Assembly (NCBI RefSeq): GCF_900106845.1
Contig: NZ_LT629850.1
Coordinates: 2,276,366 to 2,328,391, forward strand
Direction: 5' to 3'
DNA from: Romboutsia timonensis
GTDB lineage: Bacteria; Bacillota; Clostridia; Peptostreptococcales; Peptostreptococcaceae
Length of the DNA: 52,026 nucleotides
Under the pieces are notes generated by a model that was not told the origin of the DNA, ran no database searches, and saw only the letters and a list, made by a program, of their open reading frames with translations. A program made the position numbers and the translations under genes. Numbering within the stretch: the first letter of the stretch is position 1; each line of letters begins with the position of its first letter. Positions 34,375 through 42,780 of the stretch are shown in pieces.

Positions 34375-34584
34375 TTAATTCTTTTTATTCTTCATTTCTT
34401 GTTCATATTCCTCTGGAGAAACCACTTTAATGTTCTCTAATCTTGATTTAAAATGAGATCTAAAATGTGCTAAGTACTCTTTTCTTAAAACTTCTCTTTC
34501 TGCTAATTCCTCAGCACTTAAACCCTCTGCTTTATTTTTCTTTGCTAATTCGTTTATTCTGTCTAGTTTCTTTTGATCAAACAT
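34375..34584 (-). CDS. DUF896 family small protein (YnzC-like)
   Basis: A 69-aa helical hairpin protein: KKLDRINELAKKNKAEGLSAEE and EREVLRKEYLAHFR are the family signature. The function is not established; YnzC of Bacillus is linked to the SOS region. The start is fixed by homology, yet no ribosome binding site lies directly before it. AAAGGAGA is 33 nt upstream with a 9-bp hairpin (34594-34615) in between that could bring it close. Confidence 0.88.
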   Translation of the reverse strand: MFDQKKLDRINELAKKNKAEGLSAEELAEREVLRKEYLAHFRSHFKSRLENIKVVSPEEYEQEMKNKKN

Positions 34585-34633
34585 GTATTAATTATACCCA
34601 AACTAATTTGAGTATTCTCCTTTCTTTGGTTAT

Positions 34634-36052
34634 TTAGTAAAATAATATATTACTTTTATCATTTAGTTTATATTTGTATTTTTCTAAGAAATCATCTATA
34701 TTATCACTTATTATAGATATTCCCTTTTCTATTTCTTGTATACTAGGGTTGGCTATATTTATTCTAAAAAATCTGTCATCTATCAAATTATCAAAAAAAT
34801 AAGTTCCTGGCAATACAGCCACACCTTTATTTAACATATATCTAGCAAATTCATGAGAAGAATATCCTCTTGGTAATTCTAGAAAGAAATTCATTCCTCC
34901 GTCTAAAGATTTCATTTTTAACTTATTGCATAACTTATTACTTATTAATTCTTTTGCAAATAAATATTTTTTAGTATATACTTCCTCTACACTTTTTAAA
35001 TATTTTTCTAAGCTAAAGTTTTCTAAATAATAGTACATAGATTTTTGTATTAGACCTGGAGTAGATATATCCGATGAGTGCTTTGCCCTTAAAACAACCT
35101 CTAATAATTCATTAGGTATTTCAACTATACCCATCCTAAGTCCTGGCATAAATATTTTAGAAAAACTTTTTATATATATTACTCTATTTTTATCATCATA
35201 ACTTCTAAGAGGTCTATTATCTTTAGATTCAAATTTAAAATCACTTATAAAATCATCTTCTAGTATATAAAAATCATATTCTTGCGCTAACTCTATCAAT
35301 TTTTTCTTCTTATATGTAGAATACGATATTCCTGTTGGGTTTTGAAAATTGGGCATAATATACATTAATCTAGGTTTAATTTTTTCAAGTTTTAACTTAA
35401 GTATACCAATGTCTATCCCATCATCTAGCATAGGAATAGATACCACTTTAGCACCTCTACTTTTAAAAACTTGTATCGCTCCATTATATGTAGGTTCTTC
35501 TATAAACACAACATCAGAATAATTTATAAGTCCTTTGCATACTATATCAATACCTTGCTGTGCTCCTGATATTATTTGTATATTTTCTTTATTTGTATAT
35601 ATTGAGCTAGACTTCAAATATTCTACCATCTTGACTCTTAGTTTTTCAAATCCAAGACCATCTTCATATTCAAACATGGATGAATCTTCTTTATTTAAAG
35701 CTATATTTATAGCATTTTTAAAATCTTGTATTGGAAAAATATCAGTTGAAGGATTTCCATTATCAAAATGTATTATTCCATCTTTTTTAATTTTAATATC
35801 CTCATTTTTATTTCTTGATGATACAAATGTTCCACTACCAATAACCTTATATATATATCCTTCATTTTCTAAAAGTTCATATGCCTTTACTACAGTAGTA
35901 TTGTTTACTCCAATAAATTCAGATAATTTTCTTATAGGCTGTAGTTTTTCATGAGCTTTAAGCTCTTTTTTTAATATCATATCTTTTATATGATTATATA
36001 TTTGCAGGTATTTTTTAGTATTATCATTAAACTTTATATTATATCTTTCCAC
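34634..36052 (-). CDS. MocR/PdxR-type regulator (GntR DNA-binding domain fused to aminotransferase domain)
   Basis: The N-terminal GntR-type winged helix (residues 10-75) has KLQPIRKLSEFIGVNNTTVVKAYELLENEGYIYKV. The C-terminal fold-I aminotransferase-like domain (about 100-465) has GAQQGIDIV, NFQNPTGISYS and the PLP Lys in YIKSFSKIFMPGLRMG. 472 aa, family length. Such proteins sense PLP or amino-acid derivatives. Divergent from the histidinol phosphatase gene. Confidence 0.92.
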   Translation of the reverse strand: MERYNIKFNDNTKKYLQIYNHIKDMILKKELKAHEKLQPIRKLSEFIGVNNTTVVKAYELLENEGYIYKVIGSGTFVSSRNKNEDIKIKKDGIIHFDNGNPSTDIFPIQDFKNAINIALNKEDSSMFEYEDGLGFEKLRVKMVEYLKSSSIYTNKENIQIISGAQQGIDIVCKGLINYSDVVFIEEPTYNGAIQVFKSRGAKVVSIPMLDDGIDIGILKLKLEKIKPRLMYIMPNFQNPTGISYSTYKKKKLIELAQEYDFYILEDDFISDFKFESKDNRPLRSYDDKNRVIYIKSFSKIFMPGLRMGIVEIPNELLEVVLRAKHSSDISTPGLIQKSMYYYLENFSLEKYLKSVEEVYTKKYLFAKELISNKLCNKLKMKSLDGGMNFFLELPRGYSSHEFARYMLNKGVAVLPGTYFFDNLIDDRFFRINIANPSIQEIEKGISIISDNIDDFLEKYKYKLNDKSNILFY

Positions 36053-36160
36053 TTTATCACCACTTACGTATACATTAATTTATTGATGGTTATATTTATA
36101 TTTGTTAATATGTAGTATGTATATATAATACCAAAATTTCTATAAAAAGGGGAAATATTT

Positions 36161-36955
36161 ATGTTTTATGATTACCACATGCATTCTAACTTTTCTAATG
36201 ATAGTAAGGCAGATATGGAAGATATGATAAAAAGATCTATAGATCTTGGTCTTAAAGAAATTTGCTTTACAGATCATGTTGATTACGACCTTGATTCAGA
36301 TGATAGCTTTGGAATAGATTATAATAAATACTTCGATAAAATACAGTCTCTTCAAAATAAATATAAAGATAATATTTCTATAAAAAAAGGAATTGAGATA
36401 GGATTACAAAAACAAATAATTGATAAATGTAATAATGATATAAATAAATATCCTTTTGATTTTGTAATATGCTCTCAACATGCTATAAACCGTTCAGAGT
36501 TATACTTTGGAAATTTCTTTTTAGATAAAACTCAACATGAAGCATATGAATATTATTATAAAGAATTATATGATATTATAAAGGTTTATAAAAATTATTC
36601 TGTATTAGGACATTTAGACTTAGTAAAACGATATGGTAACTATGGTAAAGTACTCGATGATAAACCATTTGATGATATAATCGAAGCAATATTAAAGCAA
36701 GCTATATATGATGGTAAAGGAATAGAAGTTAATACGTCTTGTTATAGGTACAATTTACCTGATTTAACACCTTCTAGACATATATTAAATATGTATAAAG
36801 ACCTAGGTGGTGAAATTATAACTACTGGTTCTGATTCCCATAATCCTGCTCAAATAGCGTATAATTTTGATTATATTTATTCTTATCTACAAAGCATTGG
36901 ATTTAAATATGTATGCTCATTTGATAAAATGAATCCACAATTTATAAAGATATAA
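36161..36955 (+). CDS. hisK: PHP-family histidinol-phosphatase
   Basis: It dephosphorylates histidinol phosphate in histidine synthesis, or a related phosphomonoester. PHP metal motifs in order: DYHMHSNFSND, FTDHVD, KGIEIG, CSQHAI, GHLDLVKR and TTGSDSHNP. 264 aa. AAAAGGGGAAATATTT precedes the ATG. No other his genes are nearby, so the substrate is not certain. Confidence 0.88.
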   Translation: MFYDYHMHSNFSNDSKADMEDMIKRSIDLGLKEICFTDHVDYDLDSDDSFGIDYNKYFDKIQSLQNKYKDNISIKKGIEIGLQKQIIDKCNNDINKYPFDFVICSQHAINRSELYFGNFFLDKTQHEAYEYYYKELYDIIKVYKNYSVLGHLDLVKRYGNYGKVLDDKPFDDIIEAILKQAIYDGKGIEVNTSCYRYNLPDLTPSRHILNMYKDLGGEIITTGSDSHNPAQIAYNFDYIYSYLQSIGFKYVCSFDKMNPQFIKI

Positions 36956-36964
36956 TTATTTTTT

Positions 36965-37000
36965 CACCCCCTTATGAATATATTTAAACATAAGGGGGTG
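36965..37000 (+). promoter_or_regulatory. Hairpin that sequesters the spoVB ribosome binding site
   Basis: CACCCCCTTATG pairs perfectly with CATAAGGGGGTG (12 bp, 12-nt AT loop). The 3' arm is the Shine-Dalgarno sequence of the next gene (TTG at 37006), and no T-run follows. It is therefore more likely a translational switch than a terminator. Confidence 0.6.
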
Positions 37001-37005
37001 ATTTA

Positions 37006-38343
37006 TTGAGAGTTCCTAATCTCATATTATCTACCATTATATTATTTGTATCTAACTTTATAGTCAGGATTCTTGGATTTATATATAAAATATTTCTTTC
37101 TAGAGTAATTGGTGAATCTGGGTTGGGTATTTATCACGTATTATTTAACTTTCTAATGGTGTCTATTGCATTAACTACCACCGGTATCCCCACTACATTA
37201 AGTTGTCTTGTAGCTAGCAAAAATGCTACTAAAGATAAACATAGTAAAAATGTGTTATTTATATCAACATTGTATGTAGCCTTCTTTATCGCTTTAATTA
37301 TCTCTTTAATTATTTCTTTTAATGCTAAGTATTTATCTATTAAGCTTTTAAAAGATATTAATTTGTATTTACTAGTTTTAGGAATATGTCCAGCTGTAGT
37401 AGTAATAACTATCTCTAATGTACTAAGAGGATATTACTATGGTTTAAAAGATGCTACAGTTCCTGCTATAGGTCAAGTTATAGAACAACTAGTTAGAATC
37501 TTATTTGTATATATCATCATTAATTGCATAAAGAAAGATTATTTGAATTGCTATATAGCTTTATTAGGAATATCAATAGGTGAAGTTGCTAACATATTCT
37601 TTATAACTTGTTGTTTATATAAAAATTCAAATCTATCTAATAGATATACAATAAGTATTAAAGATTTCTATAACTCATCTATAGAAACATTAAAAATGTC
37701 AGTTCCAATAACTTGTAATCGTATGTCAAACATATTTATTAATTCTATCAGCTCTATGATAGTGCCATCAAGATTAGCATTATCTGGACTTAGTTATTAT
37801 AAATCTTTAAGTATATACGGAGTAATAAGTGGAATGGTTATGCCTTTTATATATCTACCATTTACACTAGGATCGGCTTTAGTTGTTAATCTAATTCCTA
37901 GTATTTCACAAGAAGTCACTTTAAAAAATTATAAAACTATAAAGTTAAAAACTACCTATGCCATATTGTTAACTTTATTTGTCGGTGGATTATGTTCAAT
38001 TATTTTTTATTTCTTCGGTGATAAATTATGTTTATTAGTATTTAAGAATAAATCAGCTGGCATATATTTAAAATCAATGTTTTTATTGCCTTTATTTACT
38101 TCTTTAAATCAAACTTTATCTGGAATACTTCATGCACTTAGAAAGGAAGTTCAAGCTAGCTTAATTACAATATCTACTATGCTAATTCAATTAGCTTGCT
38201 TATATATACTTCTTCCTATACCAAGCATAAATATAAATGGATACATCTATTCTACAACTTTAACAGCAATATTAGCATCTTTATTACATACTATAGTGCT
38301 TTATAGAGCTTTTAAATTCCCAAATATTAGGAGGTTAAAATGA
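37006..38343 (+). CDS. spoVB: Stage V sporulation protein B-like polysaccharide/lipid flippase
   Basis: A MATE/MVF-type multidrug-oligosaccharidyl-lipid flippase of 445 aa with about 14 membrane helices. Signature: FVSNFIVRILGFIYKIFLSRVIGESGLGIY at the start, then GIPTTLSCLVA and RGYYYGLKDATVPAIGQVIEQLVRI. SpoVB is needed for spore cortex formation in Bacillus. The start is TTG, preceded by GGGGGTGAT held in a 12-bp hairpin. Its stop overlaps the next gene's ATG, so the two are coupled. Confidence 0.9.
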   Translation: MRVPNLILSTIILFVSNFIVRILGFIYKIFLSRVIGESGLGIYHVLFNFLMVSIALTTTGIPTTLSCLVASKNATKDKHSKNVLFISTLYVAFFIALIISLIISFNAKYLSIKLLKDINLYLLVLGICPAVVVITISNVLRGYYYGLKDATVPAIGQVIEQLVRILFVYIIINCIKKDYLNCYIALLGISIGEVANIFFITCCLYKNSNLSNRYTISIKDFYNSSIETLKMSVPITCNRMSNIFINSISSMIVPSRLALSGLSYYKSLSIYGVISGMVMPFIYLPFTLGSALVVNLIPSISQEVTLKNYKTIKLKTTYAILLTLFVGGLCSIIFYFFGDKLCLLVFKNKSAGIYLKSMFLLPLFTSLNQTLSGILHALRKEVQASLITISTMLIQLACLYILLPIPSININGYIYSTTLTAILASLLHTIVLYRAFKFPNIRRLK

Positions 38344-38987
38344 ATACTAATATTAAACCTTTTTATATATACACAGATAGAAATTCTTTATATATAAAAA
38401 ATATAAACGAAAGTGCAGAAAGATTAGCTAGCAATATTTATGCTTACTCAGCTAATATTGATAAGGATAACAATATTCATATATTAGCTATTGATAGTAT
38501 TGGTAGAGTTATTCATTTTTTCAATAATGATGGTGTATGGAAAAGAAAGATAATACGTAAGTGCTTTAATAGTGCTAGAAATATTAAAGATATGAGACTT
38601 TATATATTAAATGATTATTTTAATGTTTTTGTGGTTGAAAAATATCCTTTAGATGATAATTTATATAAAATTTCACACCTAAATTTTAATATTTCAAACT
38701 ATAATATGTTTAGACATACAATTGATAAAGTTTTTAAAGATAGCTCATCTATATATAAATTAAATATAGATGAATTATCAAATATAATATTCCAATATAA
38801 AACCATAGATATTTTATCTAGAGATATATGTGATAATGTTATAATTTTTAATAATATATCTAGAAAATGGATAACAAGCACCCCATTGCTTCGTAGCAAT
38901 CAAATATCCCTAAATGAAAAAAATATTTCATCTAATATAAAAAGCGATATCTTTGAGTACTGCTATAGCATAAAATATAAGTTATAA
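38340..38987 (+). CDS. Hypothetical beta-propeller-like protein next to cdeC
   Basis: 215 aa without signal peptide or membrane segment. Rich in aromatic and Asn residues with repeated strand-turn patterns such as NIHILAIDSIGRVIHFFNNDGVWKRK. The same N-x(0-1)-GVW pattern occurs in the Asp-box protein at 40433, so the two are probably related propeller-like proteins. ATGA overlap with spoVB and GGAGGTTAAA before the start indicate coupled translation. The function is unknown; a sporulation role is inferred from context. Confidence 0.75.
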   Translation: MNTNIKPFYIYTDRNSLYIKNINESAERLASNIYAYSANIDKDNNIHILAIDSIGRVIHFFNNDGVWKRKIIRKCFNSARNIKDMRLYILNDYFNVFVVEKYPLDDNLYKISHLNFNISNYNMFRHTIDKVFKDSSSIYKLNIDELSNIIFQYKTIDILSRDICDNVIIFNNISRKWITSTPLLRSNQISLNEKNISSNIKSDIFEYCYSIKYKL

Positions 38988-38994
38988 TCAATCA

Positions 38995-39023
38995 AAAAGA
39001 GGCTATATAAAATAGCCTCTTTT
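38995..39023. terminator. Bidirectional terminator between the 38340 gene and cdeC
   Basis: AAAAGAGGCTA pairs with TAGCCTCTTTT (11 bp, 7-nt loop) between two convergent genes. Confidence 0.85.
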
Positions 39024-39033
39024 ATCTATATAT

Positions 39034-40254
39034 TTATCTGATACAATTGCATCCTTTTCTCTTTCCATTATTATCATTATCGTTATTTCCTGTATTATTT
39101 GTAAAGTCACAAACCTTAGCAAAAGTATCTACTACCCTTGGATCTACTGCATTTGGAGATGCTAATACTACTATTTGTTCACTTACTAAAATACTAACTG
39201 TTTCTTCTAAACAAAGTATTAAGTCTATTCCATTTGGAATACAGAAATCATAGTAGCATTCACAACAATTTTCATCTACTAATTTTAATAATGTTTTACC
39301 TATACAATCAACAGTTAATGCAGTTTGGAAATTTTGTCTTAGTGTAAATGATGTTCCATTTGCTGGTACACACATAGGTGCTGCTAAAGTATTAAAATTA
39401 AATACTACTTTATTAACTAACTCTAAATCACCATTACTTGTTCTTCTTGCTGGATATGCAAGCACTGTAACTTCTGTACATCCACATGTTCCTCTTAATT
39501 CTAAGACTAAATTTTTAACTATAACTTTTAATCCCTTTTCTTTATATACTGATCTTTCGCCTTTTCCTTGATCAGAGCATTCTCTATTTTTATTTCCACA
39601 TACATTATATTCAAAAGAAGTTTTGCAGAATTCTCCATCTATATCTCCAAATTCTGGACAAAGATTTTCTTGCTCATAAGGTTCTTTTTCAACTTCTTTT
39701 ATAGGTCTTACTACATGATCTTCTAAAGTTGTAGTCCCAGGTTTTATTACTACGTCTGTATAGTTCATACATACTTTATCTATGTTTACATTTACAACAC
39801 CTGATCTTGGTATAGGACCATTAACTGATACAACTTCATATTCAAAGAATAAGTCTTCTCCATTAGGAGCATCTGCATCTGTAAATACTTGGAATTTTAT
39901 ACTATCAAATACTCTATTTGTTTCTATAGCAAGTGGTACACTATTTGCTGTTGAAAATTTAGGTGATGATAAAGGATTGCAGCATTCTTCACCACATACA
40001 TTATCTACACATTCATCAGATTCTACTTCACAAGGTTCACACTCATCATCATGTTTATGATTGTGGTTATGTTTTGGTTTGCATACACAATCGCACTCAA
40101 GCTCACACTCATCATCATGTTTATTACAGTTACATCCTTTTGATTTACAAGATCTAGCTATATCTTCTTGTAGTTCTTCATTTAAGCTTTCTTTAGCTTC
40201 ATGTTGTAAAGTTGATTGATTAATTCTTCTTTTATTTTTTTTAAGGTCTTGCAT
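39034..40254 (-). CDS. cdeC: Cysteine-rich exosporium protein, CdeC orthologue
   Basis: In C. difficile CdeC is a cysteine-rich protein that organises the exosporium. This 406-aa protein matches it in length and order of features from memory: start MQDLKKNKRR, a Cys/His-rich N-terminal third, then SDEC...CGEECCNPL, ANSVPLAIETNRVFDSIKFQ, LVLELRGTCGCTEV, LTVDCIGKTLLKL and SEQIVVLASPNAVDPR. I count 30 Cys. The N-terminus contains KHDDECE twice. There is no signal peptide, as expected for mother-cell assembly. Upstream lies a sigma-K-like AC-N17-CATATTATT signal. Confidence 0.88.
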   Translation of the reverse strand: MQDLKKNKRRINQSTLQHEAKESLNEELQEDIARSCKSKGCNCNKHDDECELECDCVCKPKHNHNHKHDDECEPCEVESDECVDNVCGEECCNPLSSPKFSTANSVPLAIETNRVFDSIKFQVFTDADAPNGEDLFFEYEVVSVNGPIPRSGVVNVNIDKVCMNYTDVVIKPGTTTLEDHVVRPIKEVEKEPYEQENLCPEFGDIDGEFCKTSFEYNVCGNKNRECSDQGKGERSVYKEKGLKVIVKNLVLELRGTCGCTEVTVLAYPARRTSNGDLELVNKVVFNFNTLAAPMCVPANGTSFTLRQNFQTALTVDCIGKTLLKLVDENCCECYYDFCIPNGIDLILCLEETVSILVSEQIVVLASPNAVDPRVVDTFAKVCDFTNNTGNNDNDNNGKRKGCNCIR

Positions 40255-40312
40255 TTTTCATTGTCCTCCCCTTAAATGAATTCTAAAACCAAGTGGCTTT
40301 TGTTGCCTACTT

Positions 40313-40340
40313 AATAATATGCATATAAATTAATATTTGT
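40313..40340 (-). promoter_or_regulatory. Sigma-K-like promoter of cdeC
   Basis: On the minus strand AC, 17 nt, CATATTATT (consensus CATANNNTA, one mismatch). The downstream leader contains a hairpin (AAGTAGGC / GCCACTT). Confidence 0.45.
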
Positions 40341-40432
40341 TACTTAAACAAGTAGTCTACTGATATAACTAGAATAAAAATTTTTATCTTCAATATATAT
40401 TTATTATAAAAACTTTTATAAGGAGGACTTTT

Positions 40433-41443
40433 ATGAGTTTCATTAATAAGTGTTCTACAATTATAAGGAGATCTGATAAAGAAATTTTCAAATTCTACAT
40501 CGACAATATTATAAAGATCGATCATTATGATAAAGATAATAATTTAATTTCAAGTAATAGCTTTGATAAGCTAAATGGAATGGACTTTACAAATTGTTCC
40601 TTTTGTCTAAATAATAATGATATATATGGTATATATAAAAATGATAGTCTAAAGATGATTCATATTCCTAGAGGGTCTTCTATTATCTCTAAAAAAGATA
40701 TTTTGACTTATGACTCTAAAAAATTTGATATTATATTTCCGTATATAAACGTAATAAATAATTCTATACATATTCTTTACTATGTTTATAACAATAATTC
40801 AACAAATACTTGTGCTTTATTCCACCATTATTATAATAATGGTGTTTGGATAGAAAATAAAATCGACTTTATTAATCATATAGTATTAGATAATTTTACA
40901 GTTTTATGGATTCAAAACTCTCCTATAGTATTTTATTTCAATCTGGTAAACGGGTGTGAAGAAGTATTCTTTTCTAGATTTAACTCTAGCACTTTATCAT
41001 GGTCTAATCCTTGTCAAATTACTAACTCTAATAAAAACAAATTATATTTATCTGTTCTAAAAGACAGTATGAACTTTTATCATTTAACATTCTGTGAGTG
41101 TATAGATAATGGATATGCTGTAAAGTATATGAATGGCTACCTAAATGAAAATAAGTTAGATATAGGTACTTCTATTTATGTATCTGGACCATCCACTTGT
41201 ATATATCCTAGTCTAGTTAAGCAAAAATCAACTATTTACTTGATGTGGGTAAATTATAACAAACTTTATACATCTATATCAAATGATTTAGGAAAAACAT
41301 GGAGTGAACATGAAATAGATGAAACTAGTATAGATGAGGATTTTTGTAGAGCTAGGTTTTTATCAAACTACTCTGGTGACTTATCATATAATTTAACATC
41401 CATCTTTACTGTTAATGATGATATAACTATAATAGGATTTTAA
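40433..41443 (+). CDS. Asp-box (sialidase-like) beta-propeller protein
   Basis: 336 aa, no signal peptide. A clear Asp-box SISNDLGKTWSEHE stands near the C-terminus (about 281-294), typical of sialidase-type propeller blades, and degenerate blades precede it. Catalytic Arg triads of true sialidases are not evident, so a structural or binding role is more likely. AAGGAGGACTTTT precedes the ATG. It is divergent from cdeC and related to the 38340 protein on the other side. Confidence 0.78.
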   Translation: MSFINKCSTIIRRSDKEIFKFYIDNIIKIDHYDKDNNLISSNSFDKLNGMDFTNCSFCLNNNDIYGIYKNDSLKMIHIPRGSSIISKKDILTYDSKKFDIIFPYINVINNSIHILYYVYNNNSTNTCALFHHYYNNGVWIENKIDFINHIVLDNFTVLWIQNSPIVFYFNLVNGCEEVFFSRFNSSTLSWSNPCQITNSNKNKLYLSVLKDSMNFYHLTFCECIDNGYAVKYMNGYLNENKLDIGTSIYVSGPSTCIYPSLVKQKSTIYLMWVNYNKLYTSISNDLGKTWSEHEIDETSIDEDFCRARFLSNYSGDLSYNLTSIFTVNDDITIIGF

Positions 41444-41448
41444 ATAAT

Positions 41449-41473
41449 TAGTGTTGCAATATTTGCAACACTA
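41449..41473. terminator. Hairpin between Asp-box gene and 6S RNA gene
   Basis: TAGTGTTGCAA pairs with TTGCAACACTA (perfect 11 bp, 3-nt loop). U-runs are weak on both sides, but it separates the convergent transcripts. Confidence 0.55.
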
Positions 41474-41657
41474 AAAAATCCCAAAACACCGGTGGCTCAA
41501 TAAATTCATACCCGAGATACTCCCAGGTGGGTGACCTACTACTAACCTTTAACTTCCTATATAAATACAGGCATGTTATATTTTAGTAGACACAGTCTCC
41601 CGTTCAACATTTGTCGGTTGAATTTAAATAAGCCGTATCGAATGCTTCAGGATTTTA
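41474..41657 (-). ncRNA. ssrS: Probable 6S RNA
   Basis: A minus-strand RNA of about 184 nt with its own promoter. The ends pair (AAAATCC with GGATTTT), followed by an arm GGCT...TAAATTCA / TGAATTTA...AGCC. A large central internal loop comes next (including TTGAACGGGAG and CTGGGAGTATCTCGGG), then a distal arm closing near CTACTAA/TTAGTAG. This long rod with a central bubble, the length and the U-rich end match 6S RNA. SRP RNA, RNase P and tmRNA signatures are absent. Confidence 0.6.
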
Positions 41658-41664
41658 TATTCTT

Positions 41665-41693
41665 ATTATATAATAAAAAACAATATTTTTAAA
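41665..41693 (-). promoter_or_regulatory. Sigma-A promoter of the 6S-like RNA
   Basis: On the minus strand TTTAAA, a 17-nt spacer and a perfect TATAAT. The predicted start, 7 nt later, coincides with the 5' strand of the closing stem. Confidence 0.65.
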
Positions 41694-41781
41694 GTAGTTT
41701 TGTATGACAATTAATGCAATTTTATTATTTTTTCCCATTTTTTTCACTCTCTTTATCTATGTATTTACAATAGCTGTCGTT

Positions 41782-42579
41782 TTATTCATCATCTTCTTCG
41801 TATTCATCTTCATAATCATCATATTCATCATAGTATTCTTCATCGTCATACTCTTCATACTCTTCATACTCTTCATCATCATAATCATATTCTTCATATT
41901 TTTTATCATCATCTGTTCTTAATAGACTTCCTAGTAACTTAAGATTATTCATACTTCCTAAATTATTTATATTTACTAGTGAACTTAAACTAAATCCACC
42001 ATCTCCGAAATCATCTGGTAAAAATAGTTCTGCAAATAAATCTATTTTCTTCTTCAGATCAATAGCCTTATCAAGAGATTCTCTTCTCTTTTCTGGAAAT
42101 ACTTCTAAAATTTCTTTTATCATCATATTTTTTTTATCTTCTTCATCCATACTTCTAAAAAAGTTTGTTTCTTCATAGTCATCAAAATCAATACTGCTAA
42201 GTTTTTTTATCCCCTTTACTAAATCTAATAAACTTTCAACTTTTATTAATATTTTTCTTTCTTCTGGTGACATATATTTTTTAGTCCTTGTTATTATTTC
42301 CATACCTCGTTCTAAATCTTCATCGCTTAAATCCATCATTTTCATACCCCTATTTATATCATTCATATTAAATTTAAACAAATCACTTCCATTATTATTT
42401 GAAATTTTTTTCTTTACTTTTTTTCTTATATTATCTCTTGTTTTTCGTTCCCTAGACCGTTTATTCTCGATATTTTCTCCTTTAGAATTTTTTTTATTAT
42501 CAAATAAAGGTAAATTACCTAAAGATATATTTCCATTACTCAATGCAATCATTCCTATTATCAATAGTAGATTATTCAA
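41782..42579 (-). CDS. Hypothetical protein with hyperacidic Tyr/Asp/Glu tail
   Basis: 265 aa, no known family. A short hydrophobic N-terminus (LLLIIGMIALSNG), a basic stretch (KRSRERKTRDNIRKKVKKK, about 42-60) and a helical charged middle are followed by a C-terminal tail of about 45 residues made almost only of D, E and Y. The start is TTG with GGGGTGA 7 nt upstream. A sigma-K-like AC-N17-CATACTTAT lies upstream. Divergent from the Lys-rich protein gene at 42781. Confidence 0.75.
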   Translation of the reverse strand: MNNLLLIIGMIALSNGNISLGNLPLFDNKKNSKGENIENKRSRERKTRDNIRKKVKKKISNNNGSDLFKFNMNDINRGMKMMDLSDEDLERGMEIITRTKKYMSPEERKILIKVESLLDLVKGIKKLSSIDFDDYEETNFFRSMDEEDKKNMMIKEILEVFPEKRRESLDKAIDLKKKIDLFAELFLPDDFGDGGFSLSSLVNINNLGSMNNLKLLGSLLRTDDDKKYEEYDYDDEEYEEYEEYDDEEYYDEYDDYEDEYEEDDE

Positions 42580-42615
42580 GCATAGTCACCCCTTAAATTA
42601 TCTTCTCCCTCATAT

Positions 42616-42643
42616 ATAAGTATGTTTTATTTAATCTTAGTGT
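42616..42643 (-). promoter_or_regulatory. Sigma-K-like promoter of the acidic-tail gene
   Basis: On the minus strand AC, 17 nt, CATACTTAT. Confidence 0.4.
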
Positions 42644-42780
42644 TACTTTTTTTTTAACTAAGTGCATATACATTATCTATAAGAAATTTAATTAAATTAT
42701 CTTTCACCACTTCAAAATTATTTCTATATATAAATAATATGAATAAAATTTAATTTATATTATAAGAAAGGGGTAAATTT

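Noticed and set aside
41474-41657. SRP RNA, RNase P RNA or tmRNA
   Set aside because: The GGAA-loop domain of SRP RNA, the conserved GAGGAAAGTCC core of RNase P and the tRNA-like ends of tmRNA are all missing.
41704-41922. Very hydrophobic plus-strand ORF of 72 aa
   Set aside because: It is the reverse reading of the D/E/Y tail (GAA/GAT codons give TTC/ATC), an expected artefact.
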